Of a stretch of 58,713 bases of DNA, positions 58,297 through 58,713 are shown piece by piece. The notes under the pieces were generated by a model. The model had not been told where the DNA came from. It made no database searches and worked only from the letters and a program-made list of their open reading frames with translations. The translations under genes were made by a program, and so were the position numbers. The DNA lies in the NCBI GenBank assembly GCA_013297925.1, contig JAAFJC010000015.1, positions 1 to 58,713 on the forward strand. Direction: 5' to 3'. The DNA comes from Comamonadaceae bacterium. Its GTDB lineage: Bacteria; Pseudomonadota; Gammaproteobacteria; Burkholderiales; Burkholderiaceae_C. Numbering within the stretch: the first letter of the stretch is position 1; every line of letters begins with the position of its first letter.

Positions 58297-58713
58297 TTAC
58301 TGCACACGCACCCAGGTTTGCGTACGACCAAACGGGCCAATAGAGCCGCGTACATCAAGCTTCTTGCCGCCGTCTTGCGGCGTCATCTTGAGCGTGTATT
58401 CCTTGCCGTTTTCAGGATCAAGAATCTTGCCGCCGCTCCAAACATCTGCGCCGTCTTCTTTCTTGCCGCCGCGAACAATTTCTAGCCCGAGGATGGGCTG
58501 GCCCTTGCGTGCATCTTTGCATTCATCGCACTTGTCTTCGGCCTTGGCTTCTTTGGTGAGGCGCTTGGTGATCTTGCCGCTCAAGCCGCCAGTGCCTTCG
58601 GTGATGGTGATCTCAGCTTTCGGCTCTTTGGTCTTGTCATCAATGCTTTGCCATTTGCCCACAGGCGTGTTTTGCGCGAGGGCGGCGCCTGCGACTGCGA
58701 TAAAAGCAAAACC
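58297..58713 (-). CDS. DUF2147-family secreted protein (partial, N-terminus beyond window)
   Basis: 138 residues visible; the frame continues past the right edge. The first visible residues FAFIAVAGAALAQNTPVGKW are the end of a Sec signal peptide with ALA cleavage site, so the true start lies outside. The mature part, starting GKWQSIDD, has the DUF2147 pattern: GLSGKITKRL, KCDECKDARKGQPILGLEIV, GGKILDPENGKEYTLKM and GRTQTWVRV. The Cys pair CDEC is characteristic. Periplasmic, function unknown. It ends 27 bp before the FadN-like start. Confidence 0.9.
   Translation of the reverse strand, partial: GFAFIAVAGAALAQNTPVGKWQSIDDKTKEPKAEITITEGTGGLSGKITKRLTKEAKAEDKCDECKDARKGQPILGLEIVRGGKKEDGADVWSGGKILDPENGKEYTLKMTPQDGGKKLDVRGSIGPFGRTQTWVRVQ

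Overview
The window looks like a chromosomal segment of a betaproteobacterium of the order Burkholderiales, most likely Comamonadaceae (the Rhodoferax/Polaromonas/Limnohabitans side). The basis is gene content and order (hisI-hisE-DUF-HIT-tatA-tatB-tatC, sucC-sucD, short-form argC, MaeB-type malic enzyme), an intermediate-to-high GC content judged by eye, and a dispersed ~50 bp repeat with core TTGCGCA..TT.TATGCCGGC, which I associate with this family. There are no rRNAs, tRNAs, CRISPR arrays, prophage genes or complete insertion sequences that I can see.

Layout. (1) 1-9132, minus strand: a signalling operon of a CHASE2 Ser/Thr kinase, PP2C phosphatase, double-FHA protein, CHASE2 adenylate cyclase, MBL-fold hydrolase (possible cyclic-nucleotide phosphodiesterase) and a GAF-containing GspE/PilB-type ATPase cut by the left edge. 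(2) 9353-13994: TerC, sucDC, argC and a stand-alone cyclic-nucleotide-binding protein. (3) 14141-24570: a tightly overlapping minus-strand catabolic operon (Rieske oxygenase, small HTH protein, extradiol-type dioxygenase, aldehyde dehydrogenase, aspartate-dehydrogenase-like protein, ThDP enzyme, IclR regulator, alpha/beta hydrolase, cupin, SDR) with a divergent second SDR. (4) 24706-28195, plus strand: a blue-light LOV protein followed by a winged-helix-like protein, a small Ras-like GTPase and three roadblock/LC7 proteins, then a decayed two-component system (28238-29506). (5) 29564-33369: M48 protease, two TPM proteins, LemA. (6) 33412-41969, plus strand: a homoprotocatechuate (4-hydroxyphenylacetate) meta-cleavage operon with hpaG1, hpaG2, E, D, F, H plus accessory genes. 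(7) 42017-45632: barstar/secreted guanyl RNase pair and malic enzyme. (8) 45881-49497: tatCBA, HIT, a small membrane protein, hisE, hisI and a holin-like membrane protein. (9) 49524-58713: a Kef-type antiporter, then a TetR-controlled fatty-acid/acyl-CoA beta-oxidation cluster and a truncated DUF2147 protein.

The two most interesting systems are the LOV/GTPase/roadblock module, which resembles a Streptomyces conservon or an MglA/MglB switch with a light sensor as its input, and the CHASE2 operon, which appears to couple Thr phosphorylation, FHA reading and cAMP metabolism to a secretion/pilus-type ATPase. The window is also rich in repeats. The ~50 bp Comamonadaceae-type repeat occurs between genes and, unusually, in frame inside at least three coding sequences; two 37-44 bp-armed hairpin repeats, a family of hairpin elements with a shared core and different flanking arms, a GGGGTCA-type repeat and a CTTCGACAGGCTCAG palindrome also occur. 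Starts were moved from the longest open frame to the position supported by homology, Shine-Dalgarno sequence or gene overlap; this is noted gene by gene.
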